64,000 nt of DNA from Streptomyces sp. CB02414 (GCF_001905385.1 NZ_LIPF01000007.1:434001-498000); one strand, 5' to 3'; positions 25,243 through 34,090 are shown, numbered from the stretch's first letter. The notes: generated by a model from the letters alone, not told the origin. Numbers and translations are program-made.

Positions 25243-26715
25243 CTACGGCGCGATCCCGACCCCGTCGATCCTGCTCCACGCCCGCTCCTGTGCGGCCGTC
25301 ATGGCGGGCCAGTCCAGCCCGCCGGGCCGGGGCCGCACCCGGGAGGCGTAGGACGCCGGGTGGTACCCGGGTTCGTAGTGGCAGCCGCCGCCGTGCTCCG
25401 CGTCGAAGGCGGCGCAGGAGGCCGCGATCGAGCGCGGCGTCGGTTTGCGGCCGGAGCGCGCCCAGTCGTCCAGCGCCGCGAGGGAGTTGGCGTACTCGGC
25501 GTCGCTCAGGGAGCTGTGCTCGCGCTCGTCGGTGAACGTCTGGACCAGGTTCCCGCCCCGGCCCGCGCCCCGGAGGGTGGCGCGGAAGGCGGCCTCGTGC
25601 TCCACGAAGGCCGTGGGGTCGTCGATCGCGTGCAGGGTGAGGACCGGCAGGGAGACCTCGCCGGTGAGGTCGCTGTCGTAGGAGAGGTCCCGGCGGGCGG
25701 TGGGGTCGGCCGAGAAGCGTTCGACGCCCGCGTTGAGCGCCTTGTCGTCGTGCGAACCCGAGTAGCGCACGCCCCGGTTGGAGAACGGGTTGCGGCCGCC
25801 GAGCCGGTTCGCGACGATGTCCCGGAACGTGAAGGTCGCGAAGCGCAGGTGGGACTCCAGGGTGCGCTCCGGGACGCCGGTCACCGCGAGGATGTCGTCG
25901 AGGTTGCGCTGCTGGCGGGTGGTGCGCTCCGCCGGGTCGGAGGCGTAGCCGGTGCACTCCTGGAGACGGGCGCGCAGCCCCGCGGTGGTCATGGTGGAGT
26001 CCGGGCGCAGCCCCTGCCACAGCGGGTACCGCGGCTCGCTCGGGCGCGGGTGGTTGCGGCAGTAGTACTGGTAGACGACCCGCAGGTCGACCCGGTAGTC
26101 GTAGCCGCGCGAACCGCCGCCGAGGACGCCGTTGGTCAGCAGCACCCCGTCGTAGGCGCCCGGCCGGCCGCCGTAGGTCTCGGCGGCCTTGGCGGCGACG
26201 TTGCCGCCCCAGGACTGTCCGTGCAGGTACGTCCGCTCCGGCCGGCCGAAGTGCTCGGTGAACAGCCGGCGTACGTTCTCGGTGTCGGCGGCCGCCATCC
26301 TGGCTCCGTAGCCGCCCCGCCGGTAGGCGGAGCCGGCCCACGCGTACCCCTCCTCGACCATCACCGCCCACCGCTGGAGGTCTTCGGTGCCGCGGGCCGG
26401 GTCGGAGGCCTCGCCGAGGTCGGGGCCGCCGTGGGCGTGCACGACGAGGGAGCCGTTCCAGCGGCTCGGCACGGCCATCGCGTAGTGGGCGCCGTTCGCG
26501 TCCCGGCCGGTGTAGCAGCGTGCCTTGCCCGCCAGTTCCGCCGGACAGTCGGCGGCGGCCGGGCTCGTGCCCGGCCGGGCGGCCCGCTCGGGGGCGGCGG
26601 ACACGTTGCCGAGGGTGCCGAGGAGGACGGCGGCCAGGACGGCGGCCAGGATTGCCGGACGGCGTCGGCGGGGCGCGGCCCAGGGGACACGGGTGGGCGC
26701 ATGCGGTGTGGTCAC
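25243..26715 (-). CDS. secreted alpha/beta hydrolase
   Basis: A 490-residue exported protein. The signal peptide has an RRRR n-region, AILAAVLAAVLLGTLG, and cleavage near VSA-AP (about residue 41). The nucleophile elbow is GQSWGG with Ser168. Candidate acid is Asp in TLHAIDDPTAFVEHEAAF and candidate His lies in DEREHSSLSDAEY. Two cysteines in DCPAELAGKARCY could pair outside the cell. GTG 26715 follows AGGAG by seven bases. Substrate unknown; the large lid region between the elbow and the acid (about 190 residues) suggests a bulky ester or peptide substrate. Confidence 0.85.
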   Translation of the reverse strand: MTTPHAPTRVPWAAPRRRRPAILAAVLAAVLLGTLGNVSAAPERAARPGTSPAAADCPAELAGKARCYTGRDANGAHYAMAVPSRWNGSLVVHAHGGPDLGEASDPARGTEDLQRWAVMVEEGYAWAGSAYRRGGYGARMAAADTENVRRLFTEHFGRPERTYLHGQSWGGNVAAKAAETYGGRPGAYDGVLLTNGVLGGGSRGYDYRVDLRVVYQYYCRNHPRPSEPRYPLWQGLRPDSTMTTAGLRARLQECTGYASDPAERTTRQQRNLDDILAVTGVPERTLESHLRFATFTFRDIVANRLGGRNPFSNRGVRYSGSHDDKALNAGVERFSADPTARRDLSYDSDLTGEVSLPVLTLHAIDDPTAFVEHEAAFRATLRGAGRGGNLVQTFTDEREHSSLSDAEYANSLAALDDWARSGRKPTPRSIAASCAAFDAEHGGGCHYEPGYHPASYASRVRPRPGGLDWPAMTAAQERAWSRIDGVGIAP

Positions 26716-26849
26716 GGGCGGCTCCTGTACGTGCTGCGCGCGCGAAGTTGCGCCGCGAGCCGCGATGTTGGGAACGCGCGGGAACCGGAGCCACCCCTTC
26801 GATCATTGCGTTCATAGTGTTCCCGCGTCCGTCGGACCCCACGGATGAC

Positions 26850-27968
26850 TCAGCTGTCGTAGTCCACGGTCAGCTTCTCGGAGACCGGGTACGACTGGCA
26901 GGTCAGGACGTACCCGGCGGCCACCTCCGCGTCCTCCAGGGCGAAGTTGCGGCGCATGTCGGCCCGGCCGTCGGTGACCAGGGCGCGGCAGGTGCCGCAG
27001 ACGCCGCCCTTGCAGGCGAAGGGCAGGTCGGGGCGGGTCTGCTGGGCGCCGTCGAGGATGGTCCGCTCCCGGGACAGGGAGGAGGTGGTGGAGCGGCCGT
27101 CGAGGGTGATGACGACCTCGCTGACGGGTCCCTGGGGGCCGGCCTCCTCGTGCCGGACCTCCCGGACGGGCTCGTCCTCGGCGAAGAACAGCTCCCGGTG
27201 GACGCGGTCCGGCGGGACGCCGAGGCCGGCCAGGACCCGCTGGGCGTCGGCGACCATGCCCTGCGGGCCGCACAGCCACCAGTGGTCCGCCCGCTCCACG
27301 TCGACCAGGTTGTCGACGAGCGCCGCCAGCCGCTCGGCGTCCAGGCGGCCGGAGAGCACCTCGGCCTCGCGGGGTTCGCGGGACAGCACGTGGGCGAGGT
27401 GGAAGCGGGTGGGGTACAGGTCCTTCAGGTCCGCCAGTTCGTCGGCGAACATCACCGTGCCGGTGCGGCGGTTGCCGTAGAAGAGGGTGACCGTCGAGCG
27501 GTCGTCGGCGGCCAGCACCGACTCGGCGATGGACATCATGGGCGTGACGCCCGAGCCGGCCGCGACCAGCACGTGGTGGCCGGGGGTGGACAGGTCGGGC
27601 GTGAAGATGCCGGTGGGGGCCATCACCTCCACGGTGTCGCCTGGCCGCACCTCGTTCACCAGCCACGACGAGAACAGGCCGCCGGGGACCACCCGGACCC
27701 CGATGCGCGGGACGGAACCGGCCGGCGAGCAGATCGAGTACGAGCGGCGCTCGTCCCGGCCGTCGACCTCGCGCCGCAGGGTGAGCGACTGGCCGGGCGT
27801 GAAGGCGAACTCCCCGGCCAGCGCGTCGGGGACCTCGAAGCTCACGGCCGCCGCGTCCGCGCACAGCCGCTCGACGGCGGCGACGCGCAGACGGTGGAAG
27901 GCCGGGCGGCGGCGCGTGCGTACCGCCGGTGCGGCGGCGGACGCCGAGGCGGGGGCGGTCGGGGCCAT
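26850..27968 (-). CDS. paaE: phenylacetyl-CoA epoxidase reductase subunit PaaE
   Basis: A 372-residue flavoprotein reductase that feeds electrons from NADPH to the PaaABC di-iron epoxidase. It has an FAD domain with RRSYSICSPAG, an NAD(P) domain with VLVAAGSGVTPMMSIAESVL, and a C-terminal plant-type 2Fe-2S ferredoxin with CKGGVCGTC plus a distal Cys in YVLTCQSYP. ATG 27968 overlaps the paaD stop by one base (TGATG). It is the last gene of paaABCDE. A 30-residue Ala/Pro-rich N-terminus precedes the FAD domain. Confidence 0.96.
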   Translation of the reverse strand: MAPTAPASASAAAPAVRTRRRPAFHRLRVAAVERLCADAAAVSFEVPDALAGEFAFTPGQSLTLRREVDGRDERRSYSICSPAGSVPRIGVRVVPGGLFSSWLVNEVRPGDTVEVMAPTGIFTPDLSTPGHHVLVAAGSGVTPMMSIAESVLAADDRSTVTLFYGNRRTGTVMFADELADLKDLYPTRFHLAHVLSREPREAEVLSGRLDAERLAALVDNLVDVERADHWWLCGPQGMVADAQRVLAGLGVPPDRVHRELFFAEDEPVREVRHEEAGPQGPVSEVVITLDGRSTTSSLSRERTILDGAQQTRPDLPFACKGGVCGTCRALVTDGRADMRRNFALEDAEVAAGYVLTCQSYPVSEKLTVDYDS

Positions 27969-28474
27969 CAGATCTCCTTGACGTGCTCGAACGGCTCGCG
28001 GCAGGCCCGGCAGCGCCACAGCGCCTTGCAGGACGTGGCGGCGAAGCGGGAGGTCTCCTCGGTGTCCCGCGAGCCGCACCGGGGGCAGGGCACCGCGGGC
28101 CGGGTGGGCGACAGGACGAGGGGGACGGGGCCGCGCGGGGCGGCGCCGGGCGGGGCGATGCCGTGCTCGGCGAGCTTGCGGCGGCCGGGCTCGGTGATCC
28201 AGTCGCTGGTCCAGGGCGGGTCGAGGACCGTGCGGATCTCCACCCGGTCGTATCCCGCCGCCCGCAGCCGGGCGGCGACGTCGGCCCGCATCTCGGCCAT
28301 CGCCGGGCAGCCCGAGTAGGTGGGGGTGAGGCTCGCGACGACCGCGCCCTCCCCGGTGACCTCGACGTCCCTCAGTACGCCGAGGTCGGCCAGGGTCAGC
28401 ATGGGCAGCTCGGGGTCGGGGACCTGCTCGGCGATGTGCCGGGCGCGACGGGCGTCGAGGAGCGCGGTCACCAT
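27968..28474 (-). CDS. paaD: phenylacetate degradation protein PaaD (1,2-phenylacetyl-CoA epoxidase maturation factor)
   Basis: A 168-residue MIP18/DUF59-type protein. Residues 15-110 hold PDPELPMLTLADLGVLRDVEV and TPTYSGCPAMAEM with the conserved Cys. The C-terminus has the PaaD zinc-binding domain (PCPRCGSRDTEETSRF, CKALWRCRACREPFEHVK). PaaD is needed for the complex, probably in metal-centre maturation. ATG 28474 has GGAGG four bases away and overlaps paaC by seven bases. GTG 28471 (4-base overlap) is also possible. Confidence 0.95.
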   Translation of the reverse strand: MVTALLDARRARHIAEQVPDPELPMLTLADLGVLRDVEVTGEGAVVASLTPTYSGCPAMAEMRADVAARLRAAGYDRVEIRTVLDPPWTSDWITEPGRRKLAEHGIAPPGAAPRGPVPLVLSPTRPAVPCPRCGSRDTEETSRFAATSCKALWRCRACREPFEHVKEI

Positions 28475-29295
28475 GTCGCCTCCGGGTGGGCGCGGGCGAT
28501 ACCTTGCAGCTCGGTGAGGAGCGGCACCAGGTGCTCGGTGTGCTCGCCGGCGCGGCCGGAACCGGGCAGCGGGCGGTACACGGGCAGGGGCAGCCCGGCC
28601 GCCTCGGTGACCTGCCGGAGCACGTCGGCGACCTCCTCGCGCACGTCGTGGGTGGCGTGCAGCTCGTCGACGTACGGGGCGACCTGCTCCAGCGCCGCGC
28701 GCGTCCTGCGGTGCGACTCGTCGGTGCCGTCGCCCAGCCGCACGGTCCACTCGGCGGCGTACTGCCGGTGGTAGGTCAGCTCCTTGACGCCCTTGGCGGC
28801 GACGGCGGCGAGGACCGGGTCGGGGTGGGCCGCCAGCCGCTGGAAGTGGGCCAGGCGCCAGCTGGAGAGCACCAGCAGCCGCACGATCGCGAAGGCGAAG
28901 TCGCCCCCTGGCAGTTCGGCCAGGCGCACGTTGCGGAAGTCGCCGGCGTCCCGGAAGTAGGCGTAGGCGTCCTCGTCCCGGCCGCTGCCGTCCACCTGGC
29001 CGGCGCGGGAGTAGAGCAGGCGAGCCTGGCCGAGGAGGTCGAGGCCGATGTTGGCCAGCGCCACCTCCTCCTCCAGCTCGGGCGCGCGTGTGACCCACTC
29101 GGCGAGCCGCTGCGCGCTCACCAGGGCGTCGTCGGCGAGCGCCACGCACTCGGCGGCCAGTTCACCTGCGTCGACGCCCTCCGGCACGGTGGTGTCCACC
29201 CCGTGCAGCGGGTCCTCGAAGCCGGTGCCGTAGGCCCAGCGGGTGTCGTCCTCGTGCCCCTCGGCCAGGGTCAGGTAGACGTGGTCGTCACTCAT
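28468..29295 (-). CDS. paaC: phenylacetyl-CoA epoxidase structural subunit PaaC
   Basis: A 275-residue ferritin-like helical protein that pairs with PaaA. Landmarks are PELEEEVALANIGLDLLGQARLLY and VRLLVLSSWRLAHFQRL. A third is VKELTYHRQYAAEWTVRLGDGT, where the E-x6-Y-H-x2 pattern of the non-catalytic partner subunit is visible. ATG 29295 has a GGAG site. The end overlaps paaD. It acts in the cytoplasm as part of the PaaABCE oxygenase. Confidence 0.96.
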   Translation of the reverse strand: MSDDHVYLTLAEGHEDDTRWAYGTGFEDPLHGVDTTVPEGVDAGELAAECVALADDALVSAQRLAEWVTRAPELEEEVALANIGLDLLGQARLLYSRAGQVDGSGRDEDAYAYFRDAGDFRNVRLAELPGGDFAFAIVRLLVLSSWRLAHFQRLAAHPDPVLAAVAAKGVKELTYHRQYAAEWTVRLGDGTDESHRRTRAALEQVAPYVDELHATHDVREEVADVLRQVTEAAGLPLPVYRPLPGSGRAGEHTEHLVPLLTELQGIARAHPEATW

Positions 29296-29304
29296 GCCCT
29301 GCTC

Positions 29305-29607
29305 CTAGATGTGCGGGACGTCGTCGGGGATGTCGTAGAAGGTCGGGTGGCGGTAGACCTTGTCTGCGCTGGGGGCGAAGAACGGGTCCTTCTCGTCGCG
29401 GGTGGAGGCGGCGATGTGCCCGGAGAGCACGACCCAGATGCTCACGCCCTCGTTGCGCCGGGTGTAGAGGTCGCGGGCGTGGGTGAGGGCCATCGCGTCG
29501 TCGGCGGCGTGCAGCGAGCCGACGTGGACGTGGTTGAGGCCGCGCTTGCCGCGCACGAACACCTCGTACAGCGGCCAGCCCTGCTGGTCCGGCTTCTCGG
29601 CGCTCAT
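29305..29607 (-). CDS. paaB: phenylacetyl-CoA epoxidase subunit PaaB
   Basis: A 100-residue subunit bridging PaaAC heterodimers. It shows WPLYEVFVRGKRGLNHVHVGSLHAAD and ALTHARDLYTRRNEGVSIWVV, the standard family blocks, and ends YDIPDDVPHI. ATG 29607 overlaps the paaA stop (ATGA). It lies nine bases before paaC. Confidence 0.96.
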   Translation of the reverse strand: MSAEKPDQQGWPLYEVFVRGKRGLNHVHVGSLHAADDAMALTHARDLYTRRNEGVSIWVVLSGHIAASTRDEKDPFFAPSADKVYRHPTFYDIPDDVPHI

Positions 29608-30581
29608 GTCGCCGCTCCCTTCTCCGCGCGGGCGGCCCGCTTGGCGGCGTGGGCGGTGGCCGCCTCGCGCACCCAGGCGCCCTCCTCGTGGGCGGTCCGG
29701 CGCCGCTCCATCCGCTGTGCGTTGCACGGGCCGTCGCCCTTGATGACGCGCATCAGCTCGTCCCAGTCGGGGGTGCCGAAGTCGTGGTGCCCGCGCTCCT
29801 CGTTCCACCGCAGCTGAGGGTCGGGCAGGGTGACGCCGAGCTTCTCGGCCTGCGGGACGGTCATGTCGACGAAGCGCTGCCGCAGTTCGTCGTTGCTGTG
29901 CCGCTTGATCTTCCAGGCCATCGAACGCGCCGAGTTGGGCGAGGCGTCGTCGGGCGGGCCGAACATCATCAGGGACGGCCACCACCAGCGGTCCACGGCG
30001 TCCTGGACCATCGCGCGCTGGGCGTCGGTGCCGCGCATCATCGTCATCAGCAGCTCGTAGCCCTGGCGCTGGTGGAAGGACTCCTCCTTGCAGATGCGCA
30101 CCATCGCGCGCGCGTACGGCCCGTAGGAGCTGCGGCACAGCGGCACCTGGTTGCAGATCGCGGCGCCGTCCACGAACCAGCCGATGACACCGACGTCGGC
30201 GAAGCTGAGCGTCGGGTAGTTAAAGATCGACGAGTACTTCTGGCGTCCGTCGATCAGCCGCTCGGTGAGGTCCGCGCGGTCGGCGCCCAGCGTCTCGGCC
30301 GCCGAGTACAGGTAGAGCCCGTGGCCGGCCTCGTCCTGGACCTTGGCGAACAGGATCGCCTTGCGGCGCAGCGAGGGCGCGCGGGTGATCCACTCGCCCT
30401 CCGGCTGCATGCCGATGATCTCCGAGTGCGCGTGCTGGGCGATCTGGCGGATCAGCGTCTTGCGGTAGCCCTCGGGCATCCAGTCGCGCGGCTCGACGCG
30501 CTGGTCGCGCGCGATCGTCGCGTCGAAGTGCTCCTGCAAGGGCTGCGGGGGCGGCGCCTCGGCGGCGTCTGTCGTGGTCAT
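29604..30581 (-). CDS. paaA: phenylacetyl-CoA epoxidase catalytic subunit PaaA
   Basis: A 325-residue di-iron oxygenase subunit that epoxidises phenylacetyl-CoA. Iron-ligand motifs are seen in AKVQDEAGHGLYLYSAAE (ExxH) and VRICKEESFHQRQGYEL (ExxH), separated by the YPTLSFADVGVIGWFVDG helix. The C-terminus carries LPDPQLRWNEERGHHDFG. ATG 30581 starts MTTTDAAEAPPPQPLQEHF; a longer in-frame start would run through the TetR-type palindrome at 30598. First gene of paaABCDE, divergent from paaI-paaK. Confidence 0.96.
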   Translation of the reverse strand: MTTTDAAEAPPPQPLQEHFDATIARDQRVEPRDWMPEGYRKTLIRQIAQHAHSEIIGMQPEGEWITRAPSLRRKAILFAKVQDEAGHGLYLYSAAETLGADRADLTERLIDGRQKYSSIFNYPTLSFADVGVIGWFVDGAAICNQVPLCRSSYGPYARAMVRICKEESFHQRQGYELLMTMMRGTDAQRAMVQDAVDRWWWPSLMMFGPPDDASPNSARSMAWKIKRHSNDELRQRFVDMTVPQAEKLGVTLPDPQLRWNEERGHHDFGTPDWDELMRVIKGDGPCNAQRMERRRTAHEEGAWVREAATAHAAKRAARAEKGAAT

Positions 30582-30597
30582 CGTCACCAGCTTCCCA

Positions 30598-30615
30598 ACC
30601 GACCATTCGTTCGGT
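30598..30615. promoter_or_regulatory. PaaR/TetR-type operator, site 1
   Basis: ACCGACCATTCGTTCGGT has arms ACCGA/TCGGT 8 bases apart. It lies 17 bases upstream of paaA. It equals the reverse complement of site 2 with an extra TTCG inserted. A TetR-family repressor responding to phenylacetyl-CoA (PaaR) is the usual regulator; its gene is not in the window. Confidence 0.6.
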
Positions 30616-30722
30616 ATCAGTGTGACGTCTTTCCGTGCGCCGGGCAAGACCCCGAGGCCCCGCCGGTCGCACTCTTGACAGGGCGACCCCACGGCTGGAT
30701 TACTGAGCCGAGCCGCGCGCTA

Positions 30723-30736
30723 ACCGAATGGTCGGT
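30723..30736. promoter_or_regulatory. PaaR/TetR-type operator, site 2
   Basis: ACCGAATGGTCGGT has arms ACCGA/TCGGT 4 bases apart and lies 21 bases upstream of paaI. Its reverse complement, ACCGACCATTCGGT, matches site 1 apart from a four-base insertion there, so one regulator could coordinate both divergent operons. Confidence 0.6.
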
Positions 30737-30756
30737 CGGGAGACTCGGGAGACAAG

Positions 30757-31218
30757 GTGGTGGGACAGGTGTCGCAGGCCACGGATCAGACGCCCACGGA
30801 GGTGATGTTCTCCGCGGACGAGGCGTCCCGGCGGCTGGGCATAGAGCTGGTCGAACACGGCGAGGGCAGCGCGGTCCTCCGCATGGCCGTGACCCCGTCG
30901 ATGGTGAACGGGCACCGCATCGCCCACGGCGGCTATCTGTTCCTGCTCGCCGACACGGCCTTCGCCTGCGCCTGCAACAGCCACGGCCCGGTGACCGTCG
31001 CCGCGGGTGCCGACATCGTGTTCGTGACGCCCGCCCGCGAGGGCGACGTACTCGTGGCGAGGGCCGAGGAACGCGCCCGGTTCGGCCGCAGCGGCGTCTA
31101 CGACGTGACCGTGCGGCGCGGCGAAGAGGTGATCGCCGAGTTCCGCGGACGCAGCCGCAGCGTGCGGGACACCACGGCGCGCGGGACGCAGGGTACGACG
31201 ACGAAGGAGTCGCGATGA
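30757..31218 (+). CDS. paaI: hydroxyphenylacetyl-CoA thioesterase PaaI
   Basis: A 153-residue hot-dog-fold thioesterase that releases CoA from ring-hydroxylated intermediates and protects the CoA pool. The active-site segment is VNGHRIAHGGYLFLLADTAFA: Asn51, HGG 57-59 and Asp66. GTG 30757 has GGGAG five bases upstream; GTG 30760 is equivalent. The stop overlaps the paaK start. Confidence 0.93.
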   Translation: MVGQVSQATDQTPTEVMFSADEASRRLGIELVEHGEGSAVLRMAVTPSMVNGHRIAHGGYLFLLADTAFACACNSHGPVTVAAGADIVFVTPAREGDVLVARAEERARFGRSGVYDVTVRRGEEVIAEFRGRSRSVRDTTARGTQGTTTKESR

Positions 31219-32564
31219 GCAGCGAGCCGACGACCGGGCCGGCGGCCCCGGCACCGCGCCGGGGTGAGCCCCTCCCCCACGACCTCCTGGACGACGCGGA
31301 GCGGCTGTCCCGGGAGCAGCTCGCCGAGCTCCAGCTCGACCGGCTGCGCGCCACCCTGCGGCACGCCTACGACAACGTCGAGCTGTACCGCAAGAAGTTC
31401 GACGCGGCCGGCGTCACGCCCGACGACTGCCGCAGCCTGGCGGACCTGTCCCGGTTCCCCTTCACCACCAAGGCCGACCTGCGGGACACCTATCCCTTCG
31501 GCATGTTCGCCGTCCCGATGTCCGAGGTGCGGCGCGTGCACGCCTCCAGCGGCACCACCGGCCGGGCCACCGTCGTCGGTTACACGGACGACGACCTGTC
31601 CATGTGGGCGGACGTGATCGCCCGCTCCATCCGCGCCGCGGGCGGCCGGCCCGGCCACAAGGTGCACATCTCCTACGGCTACGGCCTGTTCACCGGCGGC
31701 CTGGGCGCGCACTACGGCGCCGAACGCGCCGGGTGCACGGTGATCCCGGCCTCCGGCGGCATGACGGCCCGGCAGGTCCAGATCATCCAGGACTTCCGCC
31801 CCGAGATCATCATGGTCACGCCGTCCTACATGCTCACCCTGCTCGACGAGTTCGAACGCCAGGGCGTCGATCCGCGCGGCACCTCCCTGAAGGTCGGCAT
31901 CTTCGGCGCCGAGCCGTGGACCGAGGAGATGCGCCGCGAGATCGAGGAGCGGATGGACATCCACGCGGTCGACATATACGGGCTGTCCGAGGTGATCGGT
32001 CCCGGTGTGGCCCAGGAGTGCGTGGAGACCAAGGACGGGCTGCACGTGTGGGAGGACCACTTCTACCCGGAGGTGGTGGACCCGCTCACGGACGCGGTCC
32101 TGACCGAGGGCGAGGAGGGCGAGATCGTCTTCACCTCCCTCACCAAGCAGGCGCTGCCGGTCATCCGCTACCGCACCCGCGACCTGTCCCGGCTGCTGCC
32201 GGGCACCGCGCGGCCCGCCTTCCGCCGGATGAGCAAGGTCACCGGCCGCTGCGACGACATGATCATCCTGCGCGGGGTGAACGTCTTCCCCACCCAGATC
32301 GAGGAGATCGTGCTGCGCACGCCCGGCGTCGCGCCGCACTTCCAGATCCGGCTCACCGAACGGGGCCGCATGGACCACATGACCGTGCGGGTGGAGGCCC
32401 GCCCCGGCGCCGGCCCCGAGCAGCGCGCGGCCGCCGCGCGGGCGATCGGACAGGGCGTCAAGGACGGCGTGGGCGTGACCGTGGAGGTGGAGATCGTCGA
32501 GCCGGAGACCCTGGAGCGCTCGCTCGGCAAGATCCGCCGGGTGAGCGACCAGCGCGGGGCCTGA
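31215..32564 (+). CDS. paaK: phenylacetate-CoA ligase PaaK
   Basis: A 449-residue AMP-forming ligase that activates phenylacetate, the first step of the pathway. It shows the P-loop-like RVHASSGTTGRATVVGYT, the SYGYGLFTGGLG block, the IYGLSEVIGPGV motif and the C-terminal GRCDDMIILRGVNVFPTQIEE hinge. The final RSLGKIRRV carries the catalytic Lys. ATG 31215 overlaps the paaI stop and has AAGGAG. Length is normal (430-450). Confidence 0.97.
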   Translation: MSSEPTTGPAAPAPRRGEPLPHDLLDDAERLSREQLAELQLDRLRATLRHAYDNVELYRKKFDAAGVTPDDCRSLADLSRFPFTTKADLRDTYPFGMFAVPMSEVRRVHASSGTTGRATVVGYTDDDLSMWADVIARSIRAAGGRPGHKVHISYGYGLFTGGLGAHYGAERAGCTVIPASGGMTARQVQIIQDFRPEIIMVTPSYMLTLLDEFERQGVDPRGTSLKVGIFGAEPWTEEMRREIEERMDIHAVDIYGLSEVIGPGVAQECVETKDGLHVWEDHFYPEVVDPLTDAVLTEGEEGEIVFTSLTKQALPVIRYRTRDLSRLLPGTARPAFRRMSKVTGRCDDMIILRGVNVFPTQIEEIVLRTPGVAPHFQIRLTERGRMDHMTVRVEARPGAGPEQRAAAARAIGQGVKDGVGVTVEVEIVEPETLERSLGKIRRVSDQRGA

Positions 32565-32589
32565 GCGGCCGACGGGGAGAAACGTGAGG

Positions 32590-32603
32590 ACGGACACGTC
32601 CGT
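32590..32603. promoter_or_regulatory. inverted repeat after paaK, before the FMO gene
   Basis: ACGGACACGTCCGT has 6-bp perfect arms around AC, in the 127-base gap between paaK and the monooxygenase gene. The tight centre favours a protein-binding site over a hairpin; it could control the monooxygenase gene. Confidence 0.35.
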
Positions 32604-32691
32604 TCCTCTCCCGTACTGGTGTGCAGCGAGGTGCGGGTGGGCAGTGAGTGCATGATCGGGGGAGGTCGAGTCCGTCCTGGGGGGAAATCCC

Positions 32692-33990
32692 GTGCGTGTG
32701 TGTGTGATCGGTGCAGGTCTGTCGGGGCTGGCGGTGGCCCATGCCCTGAGGGAGCGGGGCATCGGCTTCGTCTGCCTGGAGAAGGCGGACGACGTGGGTG
32801 GGATCTGGCGCCAGCCGGAGGCCGGCGAGCGGGGCCCCGGATACCAGTCCCTGCACCTCAACACCGCCAAGCAGCTGACGGGTTACGCGGACTTCCCGAT
32901 GCCCGAGGAGTACCCGCTCTACCCCCGGCACAGCCAGTTCGCCGCGTATCTGCGGTCCTTCGCCGAGTGGTCCGGCGTACGGGAGCACGTCGAGCTGCGG
33001 ACCGAGGTGACGTCCGTGAGCCAGGACGCGGACGGCATGTGGACCGTGGTCAGCCGGGACGCCGAGGGTGTGGTGGCGTCGCGCCGGTTCGAGCAGGTCG
33101 TCGTGGCGTCGGGCCATCACACGGACCCCGCGCTGCCCGATCCGCTCCCCGCGGGGGCCGAGTCCTTCACCGGAAGGATCCTCCACTCCCTCGACTACCG
33201 CACCGGCGCCGACTTCGCCGGGCGGCGCGTGGTGGTGGTCGGGCTCGGCGCCTCAGCGGTCGACATCGCGGCGGACCTCTCCCGGCACGCCGCCGAGACC
33301 CTCCTCTCGGTGCGCCGGGGGCTGCACATCGTGCCGAAGCAGCTCTACGGCATGTCGGTCGACGTGATCGCCGAAGCGCCCTGGTTCAACGAGATGTCCT
33401 TCGCCGAGCGGATCCAGTGGGCGGAACAGGCGCTGCAGGTCGCGCGCGGCAAGCTGTCGGACTACGGCCTGCCCGAGCCCGACCACCCGGTCTTCTCCTC
33501 GGCCACGACCCTCTCGGACGAGATCCTCAGCCGCATCCGGCACGGCGCGGTCACGCCCAGGCCCGCCATCGACTCCTTCGACGGCGACCGGGTCGTCTTC
33601 ACCGACGGCACGTCCGCGGCCGCGGACGCGGTCGTCTACTGCACCGGCTTCCACATGACCTGGCCCTTCCTGCCCGCCGGGTGCCCGGTGGCGGCGGACG
33701 GGTCGGTCGAACTGTACCGACGGGTCGTGCCGGCCGGCCGTCCGGGACTGTTCTTCGTGGGCCTGGTCCGGCCCGTGGGCGCCATCACGCGGCTGGTGGA
33801 GGCCCAGGCGCGGTGGGTGGGCCAGATCATCGACGGGGACGCCACGCTGCCCCCGGCCCAGGAGATGCGGGAGGAGATCGACATCTACCTCACCTCCATC
33901 GTGCAGCGGTACGGGCGGACGCAAGGCGCCTCGATCCAGGTGGACGTGGGCCCGTACCTGGCGGAGTTCAAGGAGTCGCTGCCCGTGTGA
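32692..33990 (+). CDS. flavin-containing monooxygenase, probable (prenyl)tryptophan aldoxime-forming
   Basis: A 432-residue class B flavin monooxygenase. FAD motif GAGLSG is at residues 7-12. The FMO fingerprint appears as SFTGRILHSLDY (FxGxxxHxxxY) near 158. The NADPH motif VVVVGLGASAVDIAADL is near 182. GTG 32692 follows GGGGGGA by six bases. It converges on a DMATS-type prenyltransferase gene. In S. coelicolor the adjacent pair SCO7467/SCO7468 makes 5-dimethylallyltryptophan and converts it to the acetaldoxime, precursor of 5-dimethylallylindole-3-acetonitrile. The same pairing here makes that role likely, but it is inferred from context. Confidence 0.88.
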   Translation: MRVCVIGAGLSGLAVAHALRERGIGFVCLEKADDVGGIWRQPEAGERGPGYQSLHLNTAKQLTGYADFPMPEEYPLYPRHSQFAAYLRSFAEWSGVREHVELRTEVTSVSQDADGMWTVVSRDAEGVVASRRFEQVVVASGHHTDPALPDPLPAGAESFTGRILHSLDYRTGADFAGRRVVVVGLGASAVDIAADLSRHAAETLLSVRRGLHIVPKQLYGMSVDVIAEAPWFNEMSFAERIQWAEQALQVARGKLSDYGLPEPDHPVFSSATTLSDEILSRIRHGAVTPRPAIDSFDGDRVVFTDGTSAAADAVVYCTGFHMTWPFLPAGCPVAADGSVELYRRVVPAGRPGLFFVGLVRPVGAITRLVEAQARWVGQIIDGDATLPPAQEMREEIDIYLTSIVQRYGRTQGASIQVDVGPYLAEFKESLPV

Positions 33991-34037
33991 CCGGCCCCCG
34001 GATGCCGTCGTCGGCGTCCGGTCGCCGTGTCCGTCCG

Positions 34038-34070
34038 CGGGGCTCCCGGTGGGTCGCACCGGGAGCCCCG
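34038..34070. terminator. bidirectional terminator
   Basis: CGGGGCTCCCGGT (34038-34050) and ACCGGGAGCCCCG (34058-34070) form a perfect 13-bp stem with a 7-base loop, centred in the gap between the convergent monooxygenase and prenyltransferase genes. Confidence 0.85.
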
Positions 34071-34090
34071 AGGTGTGTCCGGACGTCCGC

